From NCBI GenBank assembly GCA_024763275.1, contig JANTFT010000022.1:1-35694 (forward strand): a DNA stretch of 35,694 nt, in the 5' to 3' direction. The stretch comes from Anaerolineales bacterium (GTDB taxonomy: Bacteria; Chloroflexota; Anaerolineae; Anaerolineales; UBA11858). Shown here one piece after another: positions 14,569 to 23,698 of this stretch. The position numbers were made by a program, and so were the translations under genes. Within the stretch, counting starts at the first letter, position 1, and every line of letters starts with the position of its first letter. The notes beneath the pieces are model-generated. The model was not told the origin of the DNA. It was given only the letters and a program-made list of their open reading frames with translations, and searched no databases.

Positions 14569-17500
14569 TCAACCCCTTCTTTCCATACTCATCCGGATAG
14601 TTTTTTCTTTTTTTTCCGGCTGGCGGATCGGTATGACCAGATAAAAAGTACTTCCGGAACCCAGCTCACTCTTCACCCAGGCGTCGCCGCCATGGCGCTC
14701 AGCGATGGATTTGACAATCGCCAACCCCAACCCCGTGCCGCCCTGCTTGTCTTTTTCACGGCTTTCCACCCGGTAGAATTTCTCAAAAAGCCGCTGCTGG
14801 TCAACCGGGGAAATTCCGATGCCATTATCTTCTACCTCAAATATGATATTGCCCTCTTCCAACCTGTAGCGGATCCTGACTTCGCCGCCCTGCTGGTTGA
14901 AGTTAATGGCATTGTCCACCAGATTGCGCAAGGCCTGCTGCAGGAGTGCTTTATCCGCAGAGATGAAAGGAATGGTCTGGTTGGGCGGCAGGACATGCAG
15001 TTTGATCTTTTTCTGAGAAGCCCTGATCTTGAAAGAATCCGTCACCTCGGAAACTATGTCCGGAGCCGAGATCATATCCAGTTTCAAGCCGACCTCGGCC
15101 TCAATGCGGCCAAGATCCAGCAGGTTCTGCACCAGGTGGGACATACTCTCCACCCCGGTGATGATCTTATGTACATAATTCTGCTGCTGTTCGTTGAGCT
15201 CTCCCACCATCTCAAGCATGGTCGCATAACCGCGCATCAAGGTCAGGGGAGAGCGCAGATCATGACTGACGGTGGCCACAAAATCGGACTTGAGTTCATC
15301 CATCTCTTTCAGCTGGGAAATATCCCGCAAAACACAGACACGGCCCAATTGATGGTCTCCAGCTCGCACAGGGGAGGCGGTGGCTAAGAATATCCGACCG
15401 TCCCCAATCTTGACCTCTGTGGATTTTCGGCCAGCTTCAGCATCATCAAGCAGCTCTATCAAGGATTTCTGATCTGTGAGCTTTTCAAGCGGCTCCCCAA
15501 TCCCGGACTTCCCCTCTATCCCCAGCAGTTCCGCGGCGACCGGGTTGGTCAGCAGCAGTTTATCCTGGTGATCCAGGACCAGAATGGGATCTGGAGTTGA
15601 GGCCAGGATGGCTGCCAGCCGTTTGCGGCCGATCTCCGCCCTGCTGAACAGGGACGAGTTTGTAGCGGCCAGGGCCGCCTGGCCTGCCAGGGTGACAATA
15701 TAACGAACTTCGCTGTCGAGGAAGGTATGCGGTTCCAGATACGCCAGCCAGATCGCGCCGTAATACTGCTGTTCGTGCTGCAGAGCTACGATCATGATCG
15801 CTCCAGGGACCGGATCGTCCTCATCCAGATCAAGCAGCGGCATCCGGGCCGGGTTGGAAAGCATGACCGGTGAGCGATTCCGGGCAATTTCCAGGATCTG
15901 GGAATCCAGGAAAGCGAAGGCTTCCGTATCCTCCCCCTTTCCGATGCGAGTCATCTGGGATCCTTCCGCCAACCCTTCCGGGAGCACATCCTGGTCCAAG
16001 ACAATCCGGGCTGAGCAGGCGCCTATTTCCAGCGCAGAATGCAAAATGGTCTCAACGGCATCTGCCATCTCCAGCGATGAGGCAACGCCCTGGCTGACAG
16101 TAAGCAACCTGTTAAGCTCCACCATACGGTTTTTCAAGCTGCGGCGCATTTTCTCAAAGGCTCGGCGGAGCTGCCCTACCTCATCCACCCGGGAGGTTAC
16201 CCGCAGGGGATGGTCCAGCTCCCCCTTGGTGATCCGGTCCGCCTCTTTGGTCAGAGCGTGCAGGGAATCCGCAACCGAGCTCAACCCAAAATACATCGCT
16301 GCCATGGTGATCAACGCGATCAGCAGGACCACTCCGGAAAGAGGCGCCGCCAGATCTAATGCCAGCTGCTGCGCCTTTACGGCAGGCAGGGTCAACATAA
16401 CCGTCCAGGGCCGACCCAGCGCAGAGCGGATATACACCAGCTGGCGGATGCCATCCGCAGATGTCTGTTTTGAGAACACTTCCTCGTGGCGAAGGTCAAA
16501 GCTCGGGAAAAACAACCCGAAAAGATTCTCCTCCGATGAATACAGCACCCGGCCCTGTTCATCGAGCAGATACCCAACTCCCCCCAGCTCATTGATCGCC
16601 TTGAGATCGCTCAAAATAGGCTGCGTGAAAGGATTGGACTCCAGATCGACAAGGCCGACCAGCACTCCCGAGGAATCTTCCTCCGGCGAGCTGATGCTTC
16701 CCAGAAAGGTGATGGCTGTTTTGCTGCCGGAGCCCGAAGGCGGTGTTACGTAAACCTGGACCGGCACCCCGTTCAAGGCAGAGCCCAGGCCGGCATAAAA
16801 ATCGCTGCTGAAGGAAAGTTCCTCCAGATCCTGTTCTGGATAGGCACTGATCAAATCCTGATTGTCATCAAACACATATAATTGCGAGAAAAAAGGAATT
16901 GCCCGGAAGCTTTTGCGAAGAGCCAGGTCTAGATCCTCAGAAGCAGCGAGATCCCCCGGCAGTTCCGAGGCATACTGACTGATCAAGCTTTGACCGGTAT
17001 TAAAGAAGAAAGGGATCTTAGTGGTCGTCGTTCGGGCGATGTTCTCGAGCTGGGTTTGCACCATCTTTTCAGCTGAACTTCCAGCCACAAACCAGTTCAC
17101 CAGCAGGAGCACCAGCACCAGCACCAGTGTCAGGGAGACCACATACTGGAGAAAGCGGATCTTAATGCTGCTCTCAGAGGGAGATGGCCTGAGCTTTGCT
17201 TTTATCCCATCTGCCCGGGGAAAAGCAACCAGGGCAAACTCAGTTATCAAGCCCGCCAGAGCAAAACTACCCCCCATTGCAGTGATGCCGACCCTGGCAT
17301 TGGAAATCGCAAAATCAAGTTTCTCGACAACCGAACCAGAAGCCCAGAAATAAGCTCCGGCGATGTAGACCAGAGCATGCAGACCGGTAATCAGCAGGCT
17401 GGCCAGAAATGGGCGCCGCAAGATACTGAAGAAAGCCGTCCGGAAGCGCTGACGGATGGAAACAGAGACCAGCAGAGAAAAAAAGACAAACTCGACCGCA

Positions 17501-17901
17501 GTAAAGGGAGAATGTGTATTCCAGTATGCCAGGCAGATGCCGGAAATCAGCCCGACCACGGATGCGCTGATAGGACCCAGCGTCCAGCCAGCGATGATTG
17601 CTGGCAGCGCGGCCAGGATCATCAAAGCCCCACCGGTAGGTTCCAGCGACATATTGGGAAGGGGAATCGCGCCCCATTGGGGAAGGCGAATCCCGAAGAA
17701 CAGGGCCAGTACAGGCGCCAGGCTCAGCAGGATCCCAAACAGAATCCACTGATTTTCCTTCATCTCCCGCTGGTAGCCCCGCCAGTACCAATTCCCGAAG
17801 ATCAGCCCAGCTATCATCAGCGTCAGCGCGGCAATGCCCCACCCACTTGCCGGCCAGATCATATACGCAGGAGCATCAAATAGGGTCAGAATGAAGGGCA
17901 T
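14569..17901 (-). CDS. Membrane sensor histidine kinase (multi-TM, Cache-like, HAMP, GAF, PAS, HisKA, HATPase)
   Basis: A 1110-residue two-component sensor kinase. An N-terminal block of about seven or eight hydrophobic helices (1-250) precedes another helix, an extracytoplasmic Cache-like sensor region (about 280-540) and a further helix. HAMP (about 570-625, with TKGELDHPLRVTSRVDEVGQL), GAF (about 640-770) and PAS (about 775-870) domains follow. Then come HisKA with SHDLRSPL (phospho-accepting His880) and an intact ATPase domain with the N box NLVDNAINF, G1 DNGIG and G2 GGTGLGLAI. All catalytic motifs are present, unlike the sensor at 2616-4664. No receiver domain or response regulator is adjacent, so it is an orphan here. 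Two ATGs are in tandem; AGGA is 4 nt from the second and 1 nt from the first, so the second is chosen. The signal is unknown. Confidence 0.93.
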   Translation of the reverse strand: MPFILTLFDAPAYMIWPASGWGIAALTLMIAGLIFGNWYWRGYQREMKENQWILFGILLSLAPVLALFFGIRLPQWGAIPLPNMSLEPTGGALMILAALPAIIAGWTLGPISASVVGLISGICLAYWNTHSPFTAVEFVFFSLLVSVSIRQRFRTAFFSILRRPFLASLLITGLHALVYIAGAYFWASGSVVEKLDFAISNARVGITAMGGSFALAGLITEFALVAFPRADGIKAKLRPSPSESSIKIRFLQYVVSLTLVLVLVLLLVNWFVAGSSAEKMVQTQLENIARTTTTKIPFFFNTGQSLISQYASELPGDLAASEDLDLALRKSFRAIPFFSQLYVFDDNQDLISAYPEQDLEELSFSSDFYAGLGSALNGVPVQVYVTPPSGSGSKTAITFLGSISSPEEDSSGVLVGLVDLESNPFTQPILSDLKAINELGGVGYLLDEQGRVLYSSEENLFGLFFPSFDLRHEEVFSKQTSADGIRQLVYIRSALGRPWTVMLTLPAVKAQQLALDLAAPLSGVVLLIALITMAAMYFGLSSVADSLHALTKEADRITKGELDHPLRVTSRVDEVGQLRRAFEKMRRSLKNRMVELNRLLTVSQGVASSLEMADAVETILHSALEIGACSARIVLDQDVLPEGLAEGSQMTRIGKGEDTEAFAFLDSQILEIARNRSPVMLSNPARMPLLDLDEDDPVPGAIMIVALQHEQQYYGAIWLAYLEPHTFLDSEVRYIVTLAGQAALAATNSSLFSRAEIGRKRLAAILASTPDPILVLDHQDKLLLTNPVAAELLGIEGKSGIGEPLEKLTDQKSLIELLDDAEAGRKSTEVKIGDGRIFLATASPVRAGDHQLGRVCVLRDISQLKEMDELKSDFVATVSHDLRSPLTLMRGYATMLEMVGELNEQQQNYVHKIITGVESMSHLVQNLLDLGRIEAEVGLKLDMISAPDIVSEVTDSFKIRASQKKIKLHVLPPNQTIPFISADKALLQQALRNLVDNAINFNQQGGEVRIRYRLEEGNIIFEVEDNGIGISPVDQQRLFEKFYRVESREKDKQGGTGLGLAIVKSIAERHGGDAWVKSELGSGSTFYLVIPIRQPEKKEKTIRMSMERRG

Positions 17902-17947
17902 CATTTCCTGAATTGGGATGTTTTTAGCTGGTTGAAATCCATACTCG

Positions 17948-17956
17948 ATTATAGCA
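17948..17956 (-). promoter_or_regulatory. Extended -10 promoter of the sensor kinase
   Basis: TGCTATAAT in the 96-99 bp gap after plsC predicts a start near 17941 and a leader of about 40 nt. It suggests the kinase is transcribed independently of the long upstream gene run. No terminator separates it from plsC. Confidence 0.6.
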
Positions 17957-18000
17957 TGGATACCGCCGGTCTTTTCCCCCTAATAAATCAGTAAGAAGGG

Positions 18001-18726
18001 CTATCCCTCTTCCGGGGAATCGAAATCCACCTCTTTGCCTGCCAGGATGCGCTCGTATTCCGCATACACGCCCCGGTAAGAATCAGGCAGCAAAGCCGCT
18101 AAACGAGCCATGATGTAATCGGTGTTCCTCTGACGCATATCCCGGCGCTCTGCGCCTTTGCCCTTAAGGGGGGGGACCGTGAAGGGTTCTCCAACGATCA
18201 TCTGGATGGTCGGCCGTTTCAGCCGCAAACCATTGGTGAGGAAATCCATGGTATTGCCAACCACCGCAACTGGCACAACGACCGCTCCGACTTTGTCAAT
18301 GATGTAGGCGATTCCAGGTTTACCGCGCCGCAGACCCGGTGTATGGGAGCGTCCTCCTTCCGGGGAGATCATCAGCGGACGGCCGGCTTCGAACACCCCT
18401 TCAACCTGTCGAAAGACCTCCCGGTCGTAATCGTTCCTGTTCACCTGGATACCACCCCACATCCGGGCGATCAGAGCTTGACCGGACCGCTTCCAGACAA
18501 CCGCGGCCCCGATGATCTCGATCACCGTAGGCCAGAAAGCCGCGATGAACGGCACCTCGATCAGGGAAACGTGGTTGAAAGCGATCACATAGCGGTTGTG
18601 GTCCGGGATGTTCTCAAGACCATACAGCTCCACATTACCCAATAACCGGAAAAGGGTCCTGAAAAAAACCCGCAGGAACCGGCGGGAGATTCTTGTACGG
18701 AGTGGAAGCTTGTAATGTTCATCCAT
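18001..18726 (-). CDS. PlsC-like 1-acylglycerol-3-phosphate acyltransferase, HX4E variant
   Basis: A 241-residue membrane-associated lysophospholipid acyltransferase-family protein. By family it would add the second acyl chain to lysophosphatidic acid to make phosphatidic acid. Motif I reads NHVSLIE (His52 to Glu57), so the usual catalytic pair H-x4-D has Glu for Asp. Motif III reads SPEGGRS (121-127) instead of FPEGTRS. A hydrophobic segment near 58-76 and the VPVAVVGNT strand fit the fold. It starts 1 bp after the cmk stop codon, so the two are translated from one message. The altered motif may mean a different acyl acceptor, but the overall fold and Glu-Gly-x-Arg block argue for an active enzyme. 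Confidence 0.85.
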   Translation of the reverse strand: MDEHYKLPLRTRISRRFLRVFFRTLFRLLGNVELYGLENIPDHNRYVIAFNHVSLIEVPFIAAFWPTVIEIIGAAVVWKRSGQALIARMWGGIQVNRNDYDREVFRQVEGVFEAGRPLMISPEGGRSHTPGLRRGKPGIAYIIDKVGAVVVPVAVVGNTMDFLTNGLRLKRPTIQMIVGEPFTVPPLKGKGAERRDMRQRNTDYIMARLAALLPDSYRGVYAEYERILAGKEVDFDSPEEG

Positions 18727-18727
18727 A

Positions 18728-19414
18728 TCAATCCTTGTTTTTCAGGGCTATTGCCTCAATTCGGGAAACCACTTCCTCAACTGTCAGGTCATCGGTATTG
18801 ATGACAACTGCATCTTCAGCCGCCCGCAGCGGGGCAATTTCCCGGGTGGAATCCTTGTGATCCCGCTTGGTGAGTGATTTAAGGATTAAGTCAAAGTCAG
18901 CGGAGCCACCCCGCTGGATACGTTGTTCGTACCTGCGCCGGGCCCTTTCTTCCACTGAGGCGTCCAGGAAAATTTTCAGATCGGCCTCCGGCAGCACTAC
19001 CGTCCCAATGTCACGGCCGACCATGATCACTTTCCCCTGCAAGCCGATACGGCGCTGCTGTTCAGTGAGAGCCTTTCGCACTTCTCGGTATGCTGACACT
19101 TTGGAGACCTTCTTGTCCACTCTGGGATCCCTGATCTGCCAGGTGACATCCATCCCATCAGCCAGGACATCATACTCGCGCCCGTCGTCCTTAGAGGGCG
19201 GCGCCACATCTATCTGGACCTGCTGGGCCAGATTTGAGACCGCTTCCTCATCTTTGGTTGAAAGCCCTTTTTCAAGAGCCAGCCAGGTGACAGCCCGATA
19301 CATCACACCGGTATCAAATAACAAGTATCCCCATTTTTCAGCCAGCAGGTTAGCAACGGTGGTCTTTCCCGAGGCAGCCGGCCCATCAATTGCAATAACA
19401 TTTGGATAATCCAT
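18728..19414 (-). CDS. cmk: Cytidylate kinase
   Basis: A 228-residue (d)CMP kinase that makes CDP/dCDP from CMP/dCMP with ATP in the cytoplasm. The Walker A loop GPAASGKTT is at 11-19. FDTGVMYRAVT is the family substrate-binding segment, IRDPRVDKKVSKVSAYREVR the CMP-binding block, and GRDIGTVVLPEADLKIFLDA the core strand region. Length and motif order are standard. GAGGAATTGA precedes the ATG. cmk-plsC (or cmk with 1-acylglycerol-phosphate acyltransferase) is a recurrent bacterial pairing. Here it is also the tail of the glycan gene run, whose epimerase may use a CDP-sugar. Confidence 0.96.
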   Translation of the reverse strand: MDYPNVIAIDGPAASGKTTVANLLAEKWGYLLFDTGVMYRAVTWLALEKGLSTKDEEAVSNLAQQVQIDVAPPSKDDGREYDVLADGMDVTWQIRDPRVDKKVSKVSAYREVRKALTEQQRRIGLQGKVIMVGRDIGTVVLPEADLKIFLDASVEERARRRYEQRIQRGGSADFDLILKSLTKRDHKDSTREIAPLRAAEDAVVINTDDLTVEEVVSRIEAIALKNKD

Positions 19415-19469
19415 TCAATTCCTCAGTCCGTTTCAATGTCGATAACACTAATATTAACGGTCAGTTTCC

Positions 19470-19484
19470 CTGGTTAATAACCAG
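19470..19484. repeat. Palindrome at the GT39-like stop codon
   Basis: CTGGTTA-A-TAACCAG is a perfect 7-bp dyad with a single central base overlapping the stop codon of the GT39-like gene, 56 bp before cmk. It could be an operator for cmk or a small mRNA hairpin; no T-run follows. Confidence 0.4.
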
Positions 19485-21171
19485 AATAGATATCATTGCG
19501 GATCCAGAGGATGATGTGCTCCCGCTCTATCGGGCCAAACCGAAAAGCGATCCAGCTGATCCAGTCATCAGGGACAACCCCCTTCCATCCTGGACGGGTA
19601 GAGATCACAAAATCCTGCCCCCGATAGATCTCCCCATCAACCCGGGAGAAATCTTCCGCCGGGGTGATCAGCAGGGGCGCGGGGTTACCCGGGTCGATAG
19701 CGCTTGAAAAACGGATCTCCTGGAAATCGCGCAGAGCCCAGCGCAGGGAATCACTCTCAGCGGTTGCGATCCCCTGGATGCTGTCCCGGCGGCCGGTCGC
19801 GGTCAGACTGGCATCCGCGATAGAGTCCCGCAGCAGTTCCAACTGGCCAGATCCTCTGCCTCCGGCGAACAGGGAGCGGGGGTCCTTCTCCCGTAAATAA
19901 GCTTCCAGCGTCATGGAAGATATCAGGTACAGGACCAGGACTAGCCCAACCCCAGCCGCCAGACCTTTCCAGGCAGCACTTCCCCCCCATTCGGATGAGA
20001 CGATGATCATGGAAATGATCACCAGCGCCAGAGAGGCCGCGAACAGTCCCAGCTGCAGGGGCAGGGTCCGGTTGGTCACTGGCTGAAAAACCATACCGAT
20101 GAAGGTCAGCCAATTCAACGTCAGCAGTACTGCCACCAGCCCGGCAAAAGCGTAAGCAGCCCAGGAATCCCTGGCGCTCTCGTAAATGCGGACCAGCTCG
20201 ACAGCAGCGGCCCACCACAGAGGAATGGCCATCCAGATCAGATCCTCGGCCTGTCGGTCAGGATAGATAAGCAGGATCAGAACTACCACTCCTAAGCAGA
20301 TTGATAGCAGTTTGCCCGTCCGGTCGCCAATCCGCCAGGACACGATCATTCCCACTCCCCCGAACAGCAGGGTAAAGGGATTGCTGATCAGCAGCGCGGT
20401 CAGCAGCCTGACCGGGGAAATTCCCTGAGGCCGCACCCAGGAAGACACAAATTCAGGCAGTGCCCCCACCCAGGCGGTCAATCCCTGGAAATTTGTCAGG
20501 GCAAAAGACCCCAACAGTCCCAGCAGCAATACAGGCAGCAGCAGCCTGGAAAGACCCTCATCTGAAGATTCCTTGAACTTCGCGATCCGGGTTCGAAGGT
20601 ATTCCCCCGGGTTGAAAAATCCAGCCAGTTTGCTTACCAGCAGAACTGCTCCCAGCAGGAGCAGTCCCAGCCAATAATCCGGACCCGACAGCAGGCCCAG
20701 TCCCGTAAAGAAGACCGCCCAGGACATACGGGAGGTATGGAAGGCGGCCAGCGCCAGCCCCAGGAAAACCAGCCCGGGAACAGGCCCACCTGCCAGCCGG
20801 GAAACAGCCACCAGGGCTGGATCCAGCGCCAGGCCGGCGGCCGTCACCAGGGCAGGGACCGGAGCAATTTTCTTGCGGAGCAGGAAGGGAATCCAAACAG
20901 CCAGACTGCCCACAAAAGCCGGCCAGAAGCGGGCCAAAAAATCACTCCCCCCAAACAGGGTGAACAATCCCCCACTGACGGCCAGATATCCCACCTGGGA
21001 GCCTACAGCGATGTTCTCACCCCGGGAGAACTGCCAGGCCTGGTAAGCCCAGCCAGCTTCCGATTCCAGCAGGGGTGTCTGGCCTAAAAGGAGAAGCCGC
21101 ACCAGCAAAGCTGCGAGGAAGATCAACCCGTAAAGCAGATTTTCATTCGTGATCCTGTTGTTCCTGTCCAT
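19474..21171 (-). CDS. GT39/GT-C-like polytopic membrane protein
   Basis: A 565-residue protein with about 11-13 predicted transmembrane helices and an extracytoplasmic C-terminal domain of about 120 residues. The architecture and the first loop (PLLESEAGWAYQAW, then a Gly-rich strand and FLARFWPAFVGS) resemble dolichyl-phosphate-mannose-protein mannosyltransferase/ArnT-type GT-C enzymes, which use polyprenyl-phosphate sugars outside the membrane. The catalytic Asp-Glu pair of that loop appears as Ser37-Glu38. It may be a member of the flippase-associated Agl23-type family reported near YYY genes, but I cannot confirm that. The frame opens at 21261, overlapping the previous gene; the ATG at 21169-21171 with GAGGGG upstream is preferred. 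Confidence 0.7.
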   Translation of the reverse strand: MDRNNRITNENLLYGLIFLAALLVRLLLLGQTPLLESEAGWAYQAWQFSRGENIAVGSQVGYLAVSGGLFTLFGGSDFLARFWPAFVGSLAVWIPFLLRKKIAPVPALVTAAGLALDPALVAVSRLAGGPVPGLVFLGLALAAFHTSRMSWAVFFTGLGLLSGPDYWLGLLLLGAVLLVSKLAGFFNPGEYLRTRIAKFKESSDEGLSRLLLPVLLLGLLGSFALTNFQGLTAWVGALPEFVSSWVRPQGISPVRLLTALLISNPFTLLFGGVGMIVSWRIGDRTGKLLSICLGVVVLILLIYPDRQAEDLIWMAIPLWWAAAVELVRIYESARDSWAAYAFAGLVAVLLTLNWLTFIGMVFQPVTNRTLPLQLGLFAASLALVIISMIIVSSEWGGSAAWKGLAAGVGLVLVLYLISSMTLEAYLREKDPRSLFAGGRGSGQLELLRDSIADASLTATGRRDSIQGIATAESDSLRWALRDFQEIRFSSAIDPGNPAPLLITPAEDFSRVDGEIYRGQDFVISTRPGWKGVVPDDWISWIAFRFGPIEREHIILWIRNDIYSGY

Positions 21172-21214
21172 ATGCACAAATCCCCTCAGCGGTAATTGAA
21201 ACCGAGCCCTGGGA

Positions 21215-23686
21215 TCAATCCCCCAGAAATTCCGGAACGGAATAAATGACCATACCCTCACTCAGGAAGACTGGCTGCAGGTGGAGATCGAATTTATCCA
21301 CCCTGATCCCAAAGGGACAGTAATCACTGCCTTCCGTATAGGTCGAGTACTCAATATTTCCCACAACCAGGTAGCGGATATCATATTTTTGGAGCAGCGA
21401 CCGGGCGGTGTCCCACTGCGTGGTGCAGTATAAAGTAGCGATATCTTCTTTGCGGGACATGATCAAATCCCAGCCTCCCCGCCACTGCACCTCATGGAAA
21501 TCCCATCCTAGAACGGTTGGATATCCCGTGTAGGTCGCCATCCTGGCGTGTTCAGAATAACTTCCGCCCACAGCTTCCGCAATCACCCCAGGACGGACTC
21601 CCCGCAGATATTCTACTCCCTGATAATCGGAGGGAGGGTACAAATAAGCTCCGTCCAGTGACATTCCTTCCGATCTGGAAAAATTATTGGTCTTGGACGG
21701 CAGGCTCAGCACCGGATAAAACAGCGCCATGATCAGGGAAAGGGTCAGCCCGCTATAAACCAGGTATCTGGCAGGGTTCTTAAGGGATCCCGCCAGCGTC
21801 ACCATGGCATAGGCTGCGGCGATGCTCCAGATCAGCCAGGTCTGGTAATAGAACTTGAAAATAGTGTTGATCCGATAGCCAAACAGATCCCTCAGATAGA
21901 TGAATTCCGGGATGAGTACAAGCACCAATCCGCCCAGCACCAGCAGGAGAACGAAATCCACTTCCTTTGACCTCCAGGGCAGTTTGCTCCCTCCTGTTTT
22001 ATCGGTCCTGGGAAAGATCAGCCCCCATCCCAGCACCGAGAGAGCTGCCAGGGTCACCAGCGTCCCCCCCGTCCGGATCCTGCGGATCAAGCCTTCCAGG
22101 ACGACCTGGGACAAATCTGTTCCTCCAACCAGCCCCAGGAAAAGCTGGACCAATTTACCCTGGCCGGTATCAATATTCAACAGGCTGGCAAGCCCAACGA
22201 AGGACAGCATCAGGAACAGCAGGCCGAATACCAACCAGGCGGTCAGACTTAACCCTGTTCGTAAATTCGCCCTGATTTTGTTATTAATCCATTGATAAAC
22301 CATCCAGGCAAAGATGGGAACCAGCAGGGGACCAAACATCACCCAGAACTGGGCTCCCCGGGTGATGTACAGCACATTCGGAAGGATGCCGCCCGCCTGG
22401 GATGAAAAACCCACATACCAGGGAATGTACATGATGACGCCAGTGACCCCCAGGGCGACTCCTGCGAACAGGAAATCCCGCAGAGCACTGAGGGGCTCCC
22501 GGTCGGTTTGGTCATGTCGATTCCTAAGGACATAGGCGCCAGCCAGAATTCCCACATACATGGGAAAATTCCAGGTATTCAGAAAAGCCATGCTGCCTGC
22601 CAGCCAGGCCAGAACCATGAAAAACCCGGGAGAGATATCCAGGGGAATAACCTTCAGCCAGCGGAATGATTTCCCGCGGGGACGCAGATAGAGAGCCAGA
22701 GCGAACCCCAGTATCAAATACACATAGGGGATGGAAAGCACGTGGGGGTGCAGATCCCCCAGTAAAAAGGAGAAAAACGGGAATTCACTGATAACTTCCT
22801 TGCCAAAACCAGAAAAATCATAATCCTGGATGACCCGGGAAGCGCGCCACCACCACCAGTGGCCAAAGGAATCGCCCAGAGGGGGGTTGATCAGATCCTG
22901 GATGTCCAGCCAGGTCCAGAACCTGGAAGCCGTCTGTTCAGGACCACCAGTCCACAAGAAGCCTTTGGCGTGCAGGTAGTGCAGAAATCCCTCCCAGTTG
23001 CTGACGATCAACGTGAAGAAAGGAGCCAGCAGGGAGGGGATCAGGGCAGAACGCTGTCGATCTTTCCGGAGTGCCAGCAAATTGTATAAGACTCCGTAGG
23101 AACCAACCGCTGCCAGGGCAAAGGTCAGGGAAACTGCCAGATTGAAGGCAACGCTGCCCAGCGTTCCGGCAAGCTTGGCCAGCATGCCCACCAGCAGGTA
23201 GCCGAAATAGTAGTAAGAGATGGCATAACCGGACAGCCAGGGATCCCGGGGGGGAAGGCTTTCCGATCCCAGGATGGCATTGATAAATGCCAGCTCCATG
23301 GGCTTTTCCGTGCCTATGATTTCCGGGTTGAAAGCGCGCACCAGCGCCATGGCGATAAACGCCGCCAGGAACAAGGCTTCACTGCTCAGCACCAGCGCTC
23401 GCTGGTCCGCCAGCCAGTTCCGGATCTCTTCCCATCCAGAATCCCGCAGGACCCAGATGCTCCCGCCAAGCATCAGCAGCAAAGGGAAGAGCAATCCGGT
23501 CAGATTATTTGCACTAAATCCCAACCGTCCGAAAAGCCAGAATAGATACCCCCAGACCAGCAAAGCAAAGATCTTCGAAAGGGTATAGCCCCGCCCCGGC
23601 AGACCAGGAAGCAGGCGGTAGATCAGGGGAAAAACCAGCCACCCCAGGACAAGAACGATCAGGTACCAGGCAATGAAGTCCAGCAT
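21215..23686 (-). CDS. Chlor_Arch_YYY (DUF2298) membrane protein, single-domain form
   Basis: An 823-residue, strongly hydrophobic multispanning protein of the family named for its YYYxG motif, here SYYYFGY at residues 157-163. The preceding block (GTEKPMELAFINAIL ... PPRDPWLSG) and the C-terminal soluble part are shared with the C-terminal half of its upstream neighbour. Known for the family: about 700-900 residues in single-copy form, found in Chloroflexi and some archaea, function unknown, often near PMT-like genes. Seen here: exactly that setting, with a GT39-YYY fusion 12 bp upstream and a GT39-like gene 43 bp downstream. A role in lipid-linked sugar transfer or transport is inference. 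The ATG follows a weak CGGGA site. Confidence 0.88.
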   Translation of the reverse strand: MLDFIAWYLIVLVLGWLVFPLIYRLLPGLPGRGYTLSKIFALLVWGYLFWLFGRLGFSANNLTGLLFPLLLMLGGSIWVLRDSGWEEIRNWLADQRALVLSSEALFLAAFIAMALVRAFNPEIIGTEKPMELAFINAILGSESLPPRDPWLSGYAISYYYFGYLLVGMLAKLAGTLGSVAFNLAVSLTFALAAVGSYGVLYNLLALRKDRQRSALIPSLLAPFFTLIVSNWEGFLHYLHAKGFLWTGGPEQTASRFWTWLDIQDLINPPLGDSFGHWWWWRASRVIQDYDFSGFGKEVISEFPFFSFLLGDLHPHVLSIPYVYLILGFALALYLRPRGKSFRWLKVIPLDISPGFFMVLAWLAGSMAFLNTWNFPMYVGILAGAYVLRNRHDQTDREPLSALRDFLFAGVALGVTGVIMYIPWYVGFSSQAGGILPNVLYITRGAQFWVMFGPLLVPIFAWMVYQWINNKIRANLRTGLSLTAWLVFGLLFLMLSFVGLASLLNIDTGQGKLVQLFLGLVGGTDLSQVVLEGLIRRIRTGGTLVTLAALSVLGWGLIFPRTDKTGGSKLPWRSKEVDFVLLLVLGGLVLVLIPEFIYLRDLFGYRINTIFKFYYQTWLIWSIAAAYAMVTLAGSLKNPARYLVYSGLTLSLIMALFYPVLSLPSKTNNFSRSEGMSLDGAYLYPPSDYQGVEYLRGVRPGVIAEAVGGSYSEHARMATYTGYPTVLGWDFHEVQWRGGWDLIMSRKEDIATLYCTTQWDTARSLLQKYDIRYLVVGNIEYSTYTEGSDYCPFGIRVDKFDLHLQPVFLSEGMVIYSVPEFLGD

Positions 23687-23698
23687 ATAGATCCCGAC

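Noticed and set aside
14420..14644. 74-residue plus-strand open frame upstream of rpoC
   Set aside because: No ribosome-binding site, it overlaps the end of the kinase gene, and lies over the minus-strand promoter.
21172..21261. Upstream start of the GT39-like gene
   Set aside because: It would overlap the preceding YYY gene by 47 bp and add a non-hydrophobic extension; the ATG at 21171 has a GAGGGG site.
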